Assembly (NCBI GenBank): GCA_902558395.1
Contig: CACEDS010000002.1
Coordinates: 261,229 to 325,228, forward strand
From: an uncultured SAR86 cluster bacterium
Lineage (GTDB): Bacteria > Pseudomonadota > Gammaproteobacteria > Magnimaribacterales > D2472
DNA length: 64,000 bases
Direction: 5' to 3'
Below the pieces are notes generated by a model. It had not been told where the DNA came from, did not search any database, and saw only the letters and a program-made list of their open reading frames with translations. Shown here in pieces: positions 48,080-57,920 of the stretch. Numbering within the stretch: the first letter of the stretch is position 1; each line of letters begins with the position of its first letter. The position numbers were made by a program, and so were the translations under genes.

Positions 48080-49441
48080 TTATTCATTTATGCATTTTAT
48101 TAAATAGTCTGGCAAAGCATCAATAGAAACTCTTTCTTGCTTCATGGTATCTCTATCTCTAACTGTAGCCGTATTGTCTTCCAAGCTCTCAAAATCAATA
48201 GTAATACACAGCGGTGTACCAATTTCATCATGTCTTCGATAGCCTTTACCTATATTACCTGTATTTTCTAAAACAACTCTCCCTATGTTTAAGCTTTGCA
48301 ATCTCTTTTTTAAATCAGAGGCTTTATTAACCAATTCAGCATTATTTTTTTTCAGCGGAATTACAGCGGCTTTTATGGGTGAAAGATGTGGTTTAAGCTT
48401 TAAAACAATTCTTTCTTTGCCCTCGCCCAAATCTTCAACGTTATATGCCTCATTCATGATCGCTAAAACACCCCTATCTACACCAGCAGAAGGCTCTATA
48501 ACATAAGGAACCACCCATTTCTTTGAATCTATGTCTTGAATTGCCAATCTTGTATTTGAATTATTATTTGGCATAACTTTGGCAGATATATTAAGTTCAT
48601 CCTGATTTTTTGTATGTGAACCTAAGTCAAAATCTGTTCTATTCGCTATACCCTCTAACTCTTCAAGCCCATGAGGAAACTTATACATAATATCAATTGT
48701 TCCCTTTGAGTAATGCGCTAACTCATCATCAGGTACGTCATAGAGCTCTATATTATCTTTTGGCACGCCTTGTTGCTCCCACCAATGTAGCCTCTTTTTA
48801 ACCCACTCTTTATGCCAATCTTCATCAGTTCCAGGCCTTACAAAAAACTCTAACTCCATTTGTTCAAATTCTCTAACCCTAAAAATAAAATTTCTAGGAG
48901 TTATTTCATTCCTAAACGCCTTACCTATCTGTGCAATGCCAAATGGTAAGGTTTTTGAAGAAGAATCAACAACATTTTTAAAATTTGTAAATATTTGTTG
49001 AGCAGTTTCAGGCCTAAGGTATGCAAAAGAAGAACCGTCTGATATCGGACCAACATTTGTCTTAAACATTAAATTAAAAGGCCTTGGCTCTGTTAAATCC
49101 TCAGAACCACAGTTTGGGCATATATTTTTGTCTAGTTGATCGGCTCTAAACCTGCTGTTACAAGATTTACAATCAACCATGGGATCAGAAAAAGTATCCT
49201 CATGGCCAGAATATTTAAGAACAGTCGGATTAGACAAAATAGAAGCATCTAAACCTTCAATATTATCGTTTTCATAGACCATAGACGACCACCAAGCACT
49301 TTTTAGGTTATTTTTTAGTTCTACACCTAAAGGGCCATAGTCATACATACCCTGCAATCCTCCATATATTTCCCCAGATTGAAAGATAAAACCTCTTCTT
49401 TTACACAAAGATACTAAATCATCCATTGTTTTTGCAGTCAA
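48080..49441 (-). CDS. glycyl-tRNA synthetase, alpha2 (single-chain) type
   Basis: The 453-residue class II synthetase opens [20 protein letters not shown] and [14 protein letters not shown]. It has zinc-ribbon Cys pairs ([17 protein letters not shown]), the motif 2 region [25 protein letters not shown] and a C-terminal anticodon-binding domain ([13 protein letters not shown]). This is the archaeal/eukaryote/Gram-positive type, not the two-subunit GlyQ-GlyS common in gammaproteobacteria, yet it sits exactly where Pseudomonas has glyQ-glyS. It charges tRNA-Gly. Confidence 0.93.
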   Translation of the reverse strand: MTAKTMDDLVSLCKRRGFIFQSGEIYGGLQGMYDYGPLGVELKNNLKSAWWSSMVYENDNIEGLDASILSNPTVLKYSGHEDTFSDPMVDCKSCNSRFRADQLDKNICPNCGSEDLTEPRPFNLMFKTNVGPISDGSSFAYLRPETAQQIFTNFKNVVDSSSKTLPFGIAQIGKAFRNEITPRNFIFRVREFEQMELEFFVRPGTDEDWHKEWVKKRLHWWEQQGVPKDNIELYDVPDDELAHYSKGTIDIMYKFPHGLEELEGIANRTDFDLGSHTKNQDELNISAKVMPNNNSNTRLAIQDIDSKKWVVPYVIEPSAGVDRGVLAIMNEAYNVEDLGEGKERIVLKLKPHLSPIKAAVIPLKKNNAELVNKASDLKKRLQSLNIGRVVLENTGNIGKGYRRHDEIGTPLCITIDFESLEDNTATVRDRDTMKQERVSIDALPDYLIKCINE

Positions 49442-49570
49442 AGCATTCTCCTAATCCATAAAATGGAACATATGTCTAATTTAATATAAATAAACTATTT
49501 ATAAAAAATTAAATCTATAACTATAAAAATCAATTAAGATTATATATCAAACGCTGGATAAGTAATCACA

Positions 49571-50431
49571 ATGAAGCCTATATTTTACATAGTATCTCTA
49601 ATCCCAATATCTATAGTTAGAGCTGTTTTATCGACTATGTCTAAAACTGGTTTATATAAGCTATCAAATGCTTACAAAGTAACATTGCGAAATTTAAAGA
49701 TGAGCTATATAAACCTAAACCAAAACCAGCTTGAAAAACTTGCATTGGAAAGTTTTATAGAAACATTGGTAAGTGGCTATGAAACCATTCAGTCATGGAG
49801 TAGGCCAATTCATAATTCAGGAAAAAAGATATTTAGAGTAGAGAATAATTTTCTTCTTAATAAATATATTAACGATGGGAATGGTGTTGCCGTAATTGCG
49901 ATCCATAATAGAAGTGTAGATATGTTACTCAAATGGGTTAATACAAAAAGTGAAACAACCACACTTTATAAAAAAGTTAAAATTAAAGCGCTTGATCGTT
50001 TTGTAAAAAAACAAAGAGAAGGGAAAAGCAACAAGGTATATGAAACCAACATGAACGGAGTAAGAAAAATATTTCAAGCATTTAAAGCTGGAAAAACTAT
50101 ATGCATAGCTGCTGATCAAGTTCCACAAAGAGGCATGGGTGAATATGTAAAACTTTTTAATAACGATGCCTATACAACAACGCTAGCCTCATCAATGTTA
50201 TATAAAACAAAGAAACCTGGCGTATTTATTTGTCTTAACTCATTTGGCAATAATAGGCTTGGCATTACAATCAAACCCACAAAAAAAGGCATATATAAAG
50301 ATAGTGAGTACAAACTATCACTTAATAAAAGTATTGAAGAATTAATTAATATAAACCCAATAGATTATTCCTGGGAATACAAACGCTATAGAAGACCTCC
50401 ATCCGGAGAAAACCCATATTCAGACATCTAA
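49571..50431 (+). CDS. LpxL/HtrB-like lipid A acyltransferase
   Basis: The 286-residue protein has an N-terminal membrane anchor and the LpxL-family signature: VIAIHNRSVDMLLKWVN carries the His-x4-Asp catalytic pair, and ICIAADQVPQRGMGEYVKLF is the second conserved block. The end YSWEYKRYRRPP matches family members. It should add a secondary acyl chain to lipid A at the inner membrane, implying LPS. In Pseudomonas an htrB homologue occupies the same place. Confidence 0.9.
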   Translation: MKPIFYIVSLIPISIVRAVLSTMSKTGLYKLSNAYKVTLRNLKMSYINLNQNQLEKLALESFIETLVSGYETIQSWSRPIHNSGKKIFRVENNFLLNKYINDGNGVAVIAIHNRSVDMLLKWVNTKSETTTLYKKVKIKALDRFVKKQREGKSNKVYETNMNGVRKIFQAFKAGKTICIAADQVPQRGMGEYVKLFNNDAYTTTLASSMLYKTKKPGVFICLNSFGNNRLGITIKPTKKGIYKDSEYKLSLNKSIEELININPIDYSWEYKRYRRPPSGENPYSDI

Positions 50432-50432
50432 A

Positions 50433-51866
50433 TTATTTTTGCCAGAAGATTGGTGTGAATAAAACAAGAAGAGTAAAAATTTCAAGTCTTCCTAGTATCA
50501 TTGCAAAAGATAATATCCCCTTACCAACCGTCGAAACAGAATTATATGTTTGAGCAACCTCACCAAGACCGGGACCAAGATTATTTAAGCACGCACCAAT
50601 AGCTGAAAATGCCGATTGAAAATCAAGGCCTGTAGCAACCAGCCCTAATAACAAAATAATGAAAGATATTACGTATATTGAAAAGAAACCCCATACAGAT
50701 GCAGCAACATCATTTTCGACACTCTTAGTACCAATTTTCAAAGTTATAACAGCATTTGGATGAATCATTTTCTTGAGATTAATATATGCATAATTAATCA
50801 TTATGAGCACTCTCCAGGATTTAATACCTCCCCCAACGGAACCAGAACATGCTCCAATAAAAGCTCCAATCAAGAAAAGAAAACCTATTGATGGACTCCA
50901 CTGGTTTGTGTCACCTATTGAAAAACCTGTTGTAGTTACAATTGATACTGAGTGAAAAAGTAATTCTCTGATACTGGCTTGTTCCTGGGTTGAAATATAA
51001 TTCATTAAAACAGATAGCAAGAATATGATTGCCATTATTGAGATAAAGAATCTAAGTTCTGGATCATATAAATATTTAAGAGGTTTTTTCATATAAAAAG
51101 CAAAATAATGCAATGTGAAACTAAGTGCAGACAAAAGCATAAAAAATATACAAACAGCCTCAATCATTCCATTATTAAAGTAACCAATGCTCTGGTCATA
51201 TGTAGAAAAACCACCAATTGAGACAGTGCTTAAACTATGTGATATTGCATCAAATGCATTCATTCCTGCAAAGAAATAAAAAAGAGCACAACTGACAGTA
51301 AGTAAAAGATATATAAGCCACAAAGCTTGAGCTGTTTCCTTTATTCTTGGTGTTAGTTTTTGGTCATTCATGGCTCCAGGTATTTCTGTTTTATAAAGCT
51401 GACCACCTCCAATACCCAACAAAGGCATAACTGCAATAGCTAGAACTATTAAACCCATGCCGCCCATCCACTGAAGTAGCTGCCTGTAAAGCAACAATGA
51501 CTCGGGAAGGGTACTCAAATTTGATATTACAGTTGCGCCAGTAGTTGTTATACCAGACATTGATTCAAAAAAAGAATCAATAAAAGTCATGCCGCTTAAC
51601 ATAAATGGAATAGAGCCAGCAGATGACAACACAACCCAGAAAAGAGTTATTACCAAGAAACCATCTTTATGGCTCATATCTTCAACAGTATTCCTTGATA
51701 TTAACCACCCAATGAAGCCAACTATAAAAACAATCAAAAATGTAATAACAAAGACTGACATGGCTCCGTCTTCATAAATTAGAGATGTAATTATTGGAAA
51801 TATAAATGAAGTGCTAAAAAACATCACCAAGATGCTGAATAGCTTTAATAAAGGCTTCAGGTTCAT
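50433..51866 (-). CDS. trkH: Trk potassium uptake protein TrkH/TrkG
   Basis: At 477 residues with about ten membrane helices; the four P-loop segments include SGITTTGATVI, STVSIGGFSTYD, SIVTTTGFSIGD and CLNNLGPGLG, each with the Gly of the K+ filter. It forms the K+ channel gated by TrkA, whose gene ends four bases upstream. It converges on the lpxL-like gene with a 1-base gap. Confidence 0.96.
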   Translation of the reverse strand: MNLKPLLKLFSILVMFFSTSFIFPIITSLIYEDGAMSVFVITFLIVFIVGFIGWLISRNTVEDMSHKDGFLVITLFWVVLSSAGSIPFMLSGMTFIDSFFESMSGITTTGATVISNLSTLPESLLLYRQLLQWMGGMGLIVLAIAVMPLLGIGGGQLYKTEIPGAMNDQKLTPRIKETAQALWLIYLLLTVSCALFYFFAGMNAFDAISHSLSTVSIGGFSTYDQSIGYFNNGMIEAVCIFFMLLSALSFTLHYFAFYMKKPLKYLYDPELRFFISIMAIIFLLSVLMNYISTQEQASIRELLFHSVSIVTTTGFSIGDTNQWSPSIGFLFLIGAFIGACSGSVGGGIKSWRVLIMINYAYINLKKMIHPNAVITLKIGTKSVENDVAASVWGFFSIYVISFIILLLGLVATGLDFQSAFSAIGACLNNLGPGLGEVAQTYNSVSTVGKGILSFAMILGRLEIFTLLVLFTPIFWQK

Positions 51867-51870
51867 TGGC

Positions 51871-53220
51871 TTATTTAAAAAGCACCTCTACTTCATTAAT
51901 TTTGTTTTTATCAGATAAAAAAATTACCAAGTGATCGTTAAGTGTTAATTCAACACTTGAGCTTGGCATTATAAGCTCACCATGTCTTATAATTGCTGCA
52001 ATTGCTGTTCCCTCGGGCAAAGGGATGTCTTTAATAGGTTTTCCAAACAAAGGTGAGGTAAATTCATTCGCATGAACAATGCCCTCAATAGCCTCTGCGC
52101 CTGTATTTACTTTTAAAATAACGTCTTGAGCTACATCACTTTCTCTAAGATCTTGAAGAACAGATGATACGGTAAGCCTGTAAGGCGCTATGTAAACATC
52201 AATGAAGCCAGGCACAAGACCTAAATAAGATGGGTTATTCAGTATAATCATGGTTTTCTTTGCACCCATTTTTTTAGCAAGCAGCGAAGACATGACATTT
52301 GTCTCGTCATCATCAGTTAAAGCACAAAATATATCAATATTTGCAATATTTTCACTTTTTAAAAGAGATTCATCTGTTGCTGAGCCATTTAGAACTATTG
52401 TTTTCTCTAATTCTTTTGATAATACCTTGCATCGCTCATTATTAGAGTCAATTAGCTTTACGTTATAGTCCTTTTCAATATCTTTTGCTAAAGAAAAGCC
52501 TACTTTTCCACCGCCCACAATCATAATTCTGGAATATTGCTCCTCATGGTCCCTAAATTCATCAACAATTGGCCCTATATTAGATTCAGACGATATAAAG
52601 TAGACCTCGTCATTCTCTTTAATAATAGTATCTCCTGAGGGTATAAAAGGATTTCCTTTTCTGTATATGGAGGCCACAAAAGCATCAATATCTGGCATAT
52701 CTTCTTTAATGCCTTTAAGCTCTCTTCCAACAAGCTTCCCTTTTTTCTTTGCCTTAACTGAAACTAGCTTAACTTTTCCATTAGCAAAACTTTCTATTTG
52801 ATTTGCTCCGGGATGATCTATTAACTCTTTTAAATGAGTTGTTATTTCATCTTCAGGGCTGATAGGTATATCAATAACCCCTTCACCAAATATATCTAGT
52901 TTTCCAAAGTAAGAGTTATCTCTGAAACGACATATAGTCTTTTTAACATCAAAGGCTTTTTTTGCAATTTGACAAGCAACGATATTCACTTCGTCGTTAG
53001 ATGTTACAGCAAGAACAATTGTGTCTTCATCAAGGCCAGATTTTTTTAATGTATTAAGATGAGAAGCAGACCCCTCAACAGTCATAATATCTAACTTATC
53101 TTCAAGCTCAGATAGTTTGTTTTTGTTTTCATCGACTATACAAACTTCATAGTTAGAATTAGATAAATTTCTTGCAAGACTGCTACCAATTCTTCCAGCA
53201 CCCAATATTACAATTTTCAT
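51871..53220 (-). CDS. trkA: Trk system potassium regulatory protein TrkA
   Basis: The 449-residue protein is a duplicated RCK module. The two NAD-binding Rossmann folds start KIVILGAGRIGSSLARNL and RIMIVGGGKVGFSLAKDI, each followed by a TrkA-C domain. It binds NAD(H)/ATP and gates TrkH. In relatives rsmB lies between trkA and fmt; here a 55-base gap replaces it. Confidence 0.97.
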   Translation of the reverse strand: MKIVILGAGRIGSSLARNLSNSNYEVCIVDENKNKLSELEDKLDIMTVEGSASHLNTLKKSGLDEDTIVLAVTSNDEVNIVACQIAKKAFDVKKTICRFRDNSYFGKLDIFGEGVIDIPISPEDEITTHLKELIDHPGANQIESFANGKVKLVSVKAKKKGKLVGRELKGIKEDMPDIDAFVASIYRKGNPFIPSGDTIIKENDEVYFISSESNIGPIVDEFRDHEEQYSRIMIVGGGKVGFSLAKDIEKDYNVKLIDSNNERCKVLSKELEKTIVLNGSATDESLLKSENIANIDIFCALTDDDETNVMSSLLAKKMGAKKTMIILNNPSYLGLVPGFIDVYIAPYRLTVSSVLQDLRESDVAQDVILKVNTGAEAIEGIVHANEFTSPLFGKPIKDIPLPEGTAIAAIIRHGELIMPSSSVELTLNDHLVIFLSDKNKINEVEVLFK

Positions 53221-53275
53221 ATTTGATAAATTAAACCTCTTTTAATGTAATTAAAAGACTTCCTGGTAAATTAAA

Positions 53276-54199
53276 TTATTTGATAAAGAACTCTTTATAC
53301 GAATTAAAAGCATCTGTTGAGCTTATAATATTTTTATTTGGAAATTGTAAGTGAGTAATTACTATTGTTTTATCTGCTGTTTTTGTTGTTAATCCTGATT
53401 TATCAAATTTAAAAATTTCATTTTCTAAACATGTATTATTTTTATCTAAAACGTACATCCCTTTAATTTTCACGATTGTATTCTTATGTTCAAATGCTAT
53501 ACCTGGCCACTCATAATATGCTCTAAATTTGTTATAAATTTCATCAGACGACATTTCAAAATTTATCAATGAATCTTGTTTAATAATTTTTTTACAATAA
53601 GTAGACGCTTCATTATTTTGCTTTAACAAGCCAAAATTATTTTGGTTAATGTTCGATAATACAGTGAATATATTTTCTATAGCCAAATTACATAAATCTT
53701 CTTCAAGTGTTACTTTGTTATGATCATTACGCACTTGCATTTCATATTTATCTATACAATCACCCTCATCTAATTTATTGTTCATTTTGATAAAAGTAAT
53801 ACCAGTTTTTTCATCACCATTCAAAAGACAAGACTGAATTGGAGATGCACCTCTGTATTTTGGAAGAAGTGAGTAGTGAACATTAATTGGCATCACCTTT
53901 GGGCTTGCCAACATCCAGTTTGGAAGTATTTTTCCATATGCTGCTACAACCAAAAAATCAAAGTCTAATTTTAATAGAGTTTCTTTAAATTCTGCTGAAT
54001 TCAAATCATCAGGCTTGAAGATCGGAAGGTTGGCCTCAAAAGCAGCAAGAGATACATGTGATTGTTTTATTTTATTACCTCTTTTTTGAGCTACATCTGG
54101 TTTTGTTATAACGCCGATAATATTGATGCGCTCATTGTTACACAATGATTGCAGCAGTTTGGCTGAGGGTTCGGGTGTTCCAGCAAATAAAATATTCAT
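53276..54199 (-). CDS. fmt: methionyl-tRNA formyltransferase
   Basis: At 307 residues: ILFAGTPEPSAKLL at the start, NVHYSLLPKYRGASPIQ with the catalytic Asn-His pair, TGITFIKMNNKLDEGD, and a C-terminal OB-like tRNA-binding domain. It formylates initiator Met-tRNA. It precedes the C-terminal partner gene fmt-def in the usual cluster; def lies 46 bases upstream. Confidence 0.97.
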   Translation of the reverse strand: MNILFAGTPEPSAKLLQSLCNNERINIIGVITKPDVAQKRGNKIKQSHVSLAAFEANLPIFKPDDLNSAEFKETLLKLDFDFLVVAAYGKILPNWMLASPKVMPINVHYSLLPKYRGASPIQSCLLNGDEKTGITFIKMNNKLDEGDCIDKYEMQVRNDHNKVTLEEDLCNLAIENIFTVLSNINQNNFGLLKQNNEASTYCKKIIKQDSLINFEMSSDEIYNKFRAYYEWPGIAFEHKNTIVKIKGMYVLDKNNTCLENEIFKFDKSGLTTKTADKTIVITHLQFPNKNIISSTDAFNSYKEFFIK

Positions 54200-54245
54200 A
54201 AAATCTCTTAAAATCTCTAAATTTCGCTTAAAATCACTTTATTTC

Positions 54246-54743
54246 TTACTTTGAAAGCTTTTTCCTAATTCTATCGCGTTTAATAGGACTTATATAATCA
54301 ACCATTAATTTACCTTCTAAATGGTCCATTTCATGTTGTATGCATATAGTTAGAAGCCCATCTGGAGTATCTTGGTGTAATTCACCCGATAGATCCTGCC
54401 ATTTAAGCTCTATTTTATCTGGTCTTATGATTTCTTCACTAAATCCCGGAACTGAAAGACACCCTTCTTCAAAAGATGCAAGTGATTCTTTATTTAATAT
54501 CTTGTATTCAGGATTAATAAAAACTCTTGGTTCATTCCTTTCTTCACTTAAATCCATAACTATTACACGGATATGCCTGTTTACTTGTGTTGCTGCAAGA
54601 CCAATTCCATTATCTTCATACATTGTATGAAGCATATCCTTAGTAAGTTTTTCTAGACTTTTGTCGAATTTTTCAACTTTTTTAGCAACAGTTCTCAGCC
54701 TTGGATCTGGAAATTTTAAAATTTTTAGTTTTTCTGCCATCAA
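54246..54743 (-). CDS. def: peptide deformylase
   Basis: The 165-residue metalloenzyme has all three signatures: [19 protein letters not shown] (Cys metal ligand) and [11 protein letters not shown] (HExxH). It removes the formyl group added through Fmt. [16 protein letters not shown] is the normal N-terminus, so the start may be the second Met. The gene is divergent from purE. Confidence 0.97.
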   Translation of the reverse strand: MMAEKLKILKFPDPRLRTVAKKVEKFDKSLEKLTKDMLHTMYEDNGIGLAATQVNRHIRVIVMDLSEERNEPRVFINPEYKILNKESLASFEEGCLSVPGFSEEIIRPDKIELKWQDLSGELHQDTPDGLLTICIQHEMDHLEGKLMVDYISPIKRDRIRKKLSK

Positions 54744-54814
54744 ATCACTATTTTTTTATATATTCCGCCATTATAATCTCTTTGTATTATTAACAACTAT
54801 TTATTTTAAAAATT

Positions 54815-55315
54815 ATGACTAATTCAACCACAGATGTAGCGATAATAATGGGTTCAGACTCTGATTTGCCCATTGTAGAAGCTAGTTTTGCTATTTTGGA
54901 CTCTTTTGGCGTTAAATACACAAAAAACGTGATGTCTGCGCACAGAACACCTCATGAGGTCATGGAATTGATTAAAACCTCTGAAAACAACGGATGTAAG
55001 GTATTTATAGCTGCTGCAGGTATGGCAGCCCACCTTGCTGGGGCTGTTGCAGCACACTCAACAAGGCCTGTTATAGGTATTCCTATAGAGTCAGGCGGAA
55101 TGGGCGGAATGGACTCTTTGCTATCAACAGCTATGATGCCTCCTGGTGTTCCAGTTGCTACAGTTGCTGTGGGGAAAGCTGGCGCAAAAAATAGCGCAAT
55201 TCTAGCAGTTCAGATTTTAGCTACTTCAGATGATGGCTTGGCAGCAAAACTTTCAGAATATAAAAGTAATATGCGTGACGAGGTTCTAAAAAAAGATCAG
55301 GCACTTAATTCTTAA
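54815..55315 (+). CDS. purE: N5-carboxyaminoimidazole ribonucleotide mutase
   Basis: At 166 residues it has IIMGSDSDLPIVEA, NVMSAHRTPHE (catalytic Ser and His) and AAAGMAAHLAGAVAAHS, the PurE class I pattern. It acts in the purine pathway after PurK, which is not encoded here. It occupies the place where relatives have lysM-dprA beside tsaC. tsaC starts at the very next base. Confidence 0.97.
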   Translation: MTNSTTDVAIIMGSDSDLPIVEASFAILDSFGVKYTKNVMSAHRTPHEVMELIKTSENNGCKVFIAAAGMAAHLAGAVAAHSTRPVIGIPIESGGMGGMDSLLSTAMMPPGVPVATVAVGKAGAKNSAILAVQILATSDDGLAAKLSEYKSNMRDEVLKKDQALNS

Positions 55316-55876
55316 TTGCATAAAAAATCATTAAATCTTTTATCTTCGGCCAATCATTTGGCTGAAGGTAAGATTTTAATTCATCCTACAGAAGGCATCT
55401 GGGGAATAGGTTGCGACGCACTTAACAAAAAAAGTTTTTTAAGAATATATGATCTTAAAAAAAGACCAAAAAATAAAAGTTTTATTTTATTAATAAATTC
55501 CCTCCATGCCGTCTCAAAATATATAAATCAACTATCAGCTGAGGAACTTAATTTTATTGATACAGTGTGGCCTGGACCAACGACATTGCTAATAGATTAT
55601 AACGAAAAATTGCCAGAGCATTTACAAAACGTAAGTGGCAAAATAGCACTAAGAGTGAGTAATCACTATCCTATAAAATCACTATTACAAGCATTTAATG
55701 GAATAATGGTTTCAACATCAGCAAATATTTCTGGGCAAGATAACTTAAATAATATTGATGAAATTATGAATGTTTTCAACGAGTCTGACGTAGCTTATTT
55801 TGATGATAAACTAGGCGATAATAATAAACCTTCAAGAATAATTGACCTTCAAACTAGAGCTGTAATTAGAGATTAA
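55316..55876 (+). CDS. tsaC: threonylcarbamoyl-AMP synthase
   Basis: The 186-residue YrdC-domain protein begins with TTG touching the purE stop. KILIHPTEGIWGIGCDAL, DLKKRPKNKSFILLI, VWPGPTTLLI and VSTSANISGQ are the nucleotide- and threonine-binding blocks. It makes the precursor of t6A in ANN-decoding tRNAs. It lies in the tsaC-hemF-aroE order of Pseudomonas, without qor. Confidence 0.95.
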   Translation: MHKKSLNLLSSANHLAEGKILIHPTEGIWGIGCDALNKKSFLRIYDLKKRPKNKSFILLINSLHAVSKYINQLSAEELNFIDTVWPGPTTLLIDYNEKLPEHLQNVSGKIALRVSNHYPIKSLLQAFNGIMVSTSANISGQDNLNNIDEIMNVFNESDVAYFDDKLGDNNKPSRIIDLQTRAVIRD

Positions 55877-55877
55877 T

Positions 55878-56783
55878 ATGATTAAAAATCTAGAAAAAAT
55901 ATTTACTGATTCTCAGTCAGAGATAATCAAATCATTTACTGATTTAGAAAAATCTAAAAACGCAAAGATTGTATGTGATTCATGGAAAAGGCCTGAGGGA
56001 GGTGGCGGCAAAACATTCATAATTCAAGGTGGTAATTTTTTTGATAATTGCGCAGTAAATTTTTCCTCCATTAAGGGAAAAAAACTTCCGAAAGCAGCTC
56101 TTGGAAACCTGATAACGAAATCTTCAAATTACGGATATCAAGCTATGGGCGTATCTGTTATATCACACCCAAAAAACCCCAATGTGCCAACCAGCCACAT
56201 GAACATTAGATTGTTTTGTATTTTAGACAAAAAAAATAATATTAAAGATTGGTGGTCAGGTGGTGGTTATGATTTAACACCTTTTCTGCCCTATAAAAGT
56301 GATTGTAAAAAATGGCACAAAGATGCAAAAACTTTTTTGGACGGATATAACAAAACTCTCTATAAAAAATTCTCAAAAAATTGTAATGAATACTTTTATA
56401 TACCTCACAGGAATGAAAGAAGGGGCATAGGAGGTATTTTTTTTGACAATTTTAAACAATTAGGCCTAGAAAAGACTCTGTTACTTTTGTCTGATACTGC
56501 CAGCCAATATAAAAATTCATACACAACACTTGCGAACCTTAGGAGACAAAAAAAATATACCAAGTCACAAAAAGATTTTCAGTTGTTGAGAAGAGGAAGA
56601 TATGCTGAGTTTAATCTTGTTTATGACAGGGGGACTGCATTTGGTCTTCAATCAAATGGAAGAATAGAGTCCATACTTGCATCATTGCCAAGCGATGTTA
56701 AATGGTCTTATAAAAAGACAAAAGAGCACGAAGCTATGGAGAAAAGATTACTAAAATTTATAGATACGGATTGGAATGTCTAA
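55878..56783 (+). CDS. hemF: oxygen-dependent coproporphyrinogen III oxidase
   Basis: At 301 residues it has the family blocks WKRPEGGGGKTFIIQGG, SGGGYDLTPFLPY, YIPHRNERRGIGGIFFDNF and FNLVYDRGTAFGLQSNGRIE. It converts coproporphyrinogen III to protoporphyrinogen IX with O2, feeding haem to the oxidase encoded downstream. The aroE start overlaps its end by 8 bases. Confidence 0.97.
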   Translation: MIKNLEKIFTDSQSEIIKSFTDLEKSKNAKIVCDSWKRPEGGGGKTFIIQGGNFFDNCAVNFSSIKGKKLPKAALGNLITKSSNYGYQAMGVSVISHPKNPNVPTSHMNIRLFCILDKKNNIKDWWSGGGYDLTPFLPYKSDCKKWHKDAKTFLDGYNKTLYKKFSKNCNEYFYIPHRNERRGIGGIFFDNFKQLGLEKTLLLLSDTASQYKNSYTTLANLRRQKKYTKSQKDFQLLRRGRYAEFNLVYDRGTAFGLQSNGRIESILASLPSDVKWSYKKTKEHEAMEKRLLKFIDTDWNV

Positions 56784-57591
56784 GATATTTAAATTAGGTG
56801 TTATTGGAAACCCCATTGAACATTCGTTGTCTCCTTTTATTCATTCAAGATTTGCTAGGAAGGAAGGACTTAATTTAGATTACAAAGCATATAGAGTAGA
56901 GCAAGGGGATTTTAATGATTTTATCTCCGAGTTTTTTTCAGATAAATATGCAAAGGGATTGAACGTTACCCTGCCATTAAAAAATCTTGCTGCAACAAAC
57001 ATTAAAGGCAGCATCAGTAATGAAGCAAAATTTATAAATGCAGTAAACACAATAATAAAAAAAGATAAGCAATTTTTCCTAGAATCAACTGATGGCTCAG
57101 GTTTTATTGATGACTTGCATAAAAAATCTATCAACCCTGAAGGAAAAAAAATATTGATTCTTGGTGCTGGCTCTGCTGTTGAAAGTATTTTATATAAACT
57201 ATACAACTCCAGACCTGAACATCTAACCATTATTAATAGAACGAAAGAAAAAGCAGAAATTCTTTGTGCAAATTATAAAAATCCAGAGGTTATTACAACT
57301 TGTATTAAAGACTCAAAGTATGATCTTGTTATTAATGGAAGTTCAGCGGGACTGACTGGTGAATTTTCTGCTCCATCTGACATACCAGTATCTCAGTCAA
57401 CTGTTTTTTACGACTTAAACTATTCACTAGCAAAAACCCCTTTTTGTGAGTGGGCCGAAGAATACTCTAATCAGGTTTATGATGGTATTGGAATGCTAGT
57501 TAATCAAGCAGCCCTATCATTCAATCACTGGTTTGGCACCATTCCTGAAACAAATTCAGTAATAAAAGATATTGAGGGCCTTTCAAAATGA
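56776..57591 (+). CDS. aroE: shikimate dehydrogenase (NADP+)
   Basis: The 271-residue protein has NPIEHSLSPFIHSRFA (shikimate Ser pair), GLNVTLPLKNLA (catalytic Lys), the NADP loop ILGAGSAVESIL (Ser replaces the usual second Gly), and DLNYSLAKTPF. GIGMLVNQAALSF closes it. It reduces 3-dehydroshikimate. It is tied to hemF and the yheV-like gene by overlaps. Confidence 0.96.
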   Translation: MSKIFKLGVIGNPIEHSLSPFIHSRFARKEGLNLDYKAYRVEQGDFNDFISEFFSDKYAKGLNVTLPLKNLAATNIKGSISNEAKFINAVNTIIKKDKQFFLESTDGSGFIDDLHKKSINPEGKKILILGAGSAVESILYKLYNSRPEHLTIINRTKEKAEILCANYKNPEVITTCIKDSKYDLVINGSSAGLTGEFSAPSDIPVSQSTVFYDLNYSLAKTPFCEWAEEYSNQVYDGIGMLVNQAALSFNHWFGTIPETNSVIKDIEGLSK

Positions 57592-57788
57592 AAAAAATGG
57601 TCCAATTCATAGCTGGGGCTAAATGTCCCAAATGTGGTGCTCAAGACACCATTGCTATCAATGCAGACAATGATCTAATTTATTGTGTAAAGTGTGACTT
57701 TTCAGAAGAAAGACCTAAGGCAGCAGCTGAGAAAAATGAGCTTATAAACGTCATAAATATGCAAGATTATAAAGCTTCTAAAAGCTAG
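57588..57788 (+). CDS. yheV: YheV-family zinc-ribbon protein
   Basis: The 66-residue protein has FIAGAKCPKCGAQDTIAI and YCVKCDFSEERP, two Cys pairs that form a zinc ribbon; the FIAGAKCP opening is the YheV (DUF2387) hallmark, largely a gammaproteobacterial family. The function is unknown. Its ATG overlaps the aroE stop by 4 bases. Confidence 0.88.
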   Translation: MKKMVQFIAGAKCPKCGAQDTIAINADNDLIYCVKCDFSEERPKAAAEKNELINVINMQDYKASKS

Positions 57789-57841
57789 TAAAAAAACCCA
57801 CAAAAAGATATCATATGCACCGAAAAAGTACGTACATAATT

Positions 57842-57870
57842 TTGTTTTAATTATAGATATACCTTATAAT
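57842..57870 (+). promoter_or_regulatory. probable sigma-70 promoter of the cytochrome oxidase operon
   Basis: TTGTTT (57842-57847), a 17-base spacer and a perfect TATAAT (57865-57870) lie about 50 bases before coxB. The same arrangement precedes atpI, suggesting a shared housekeeping promoter style. Confidence 0.6.
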
Positions 57871-57920
57871 CGCATATAACCAAATTTTATTTTGTAAAGC
57901 ACACACATAGGATAAAAAAG

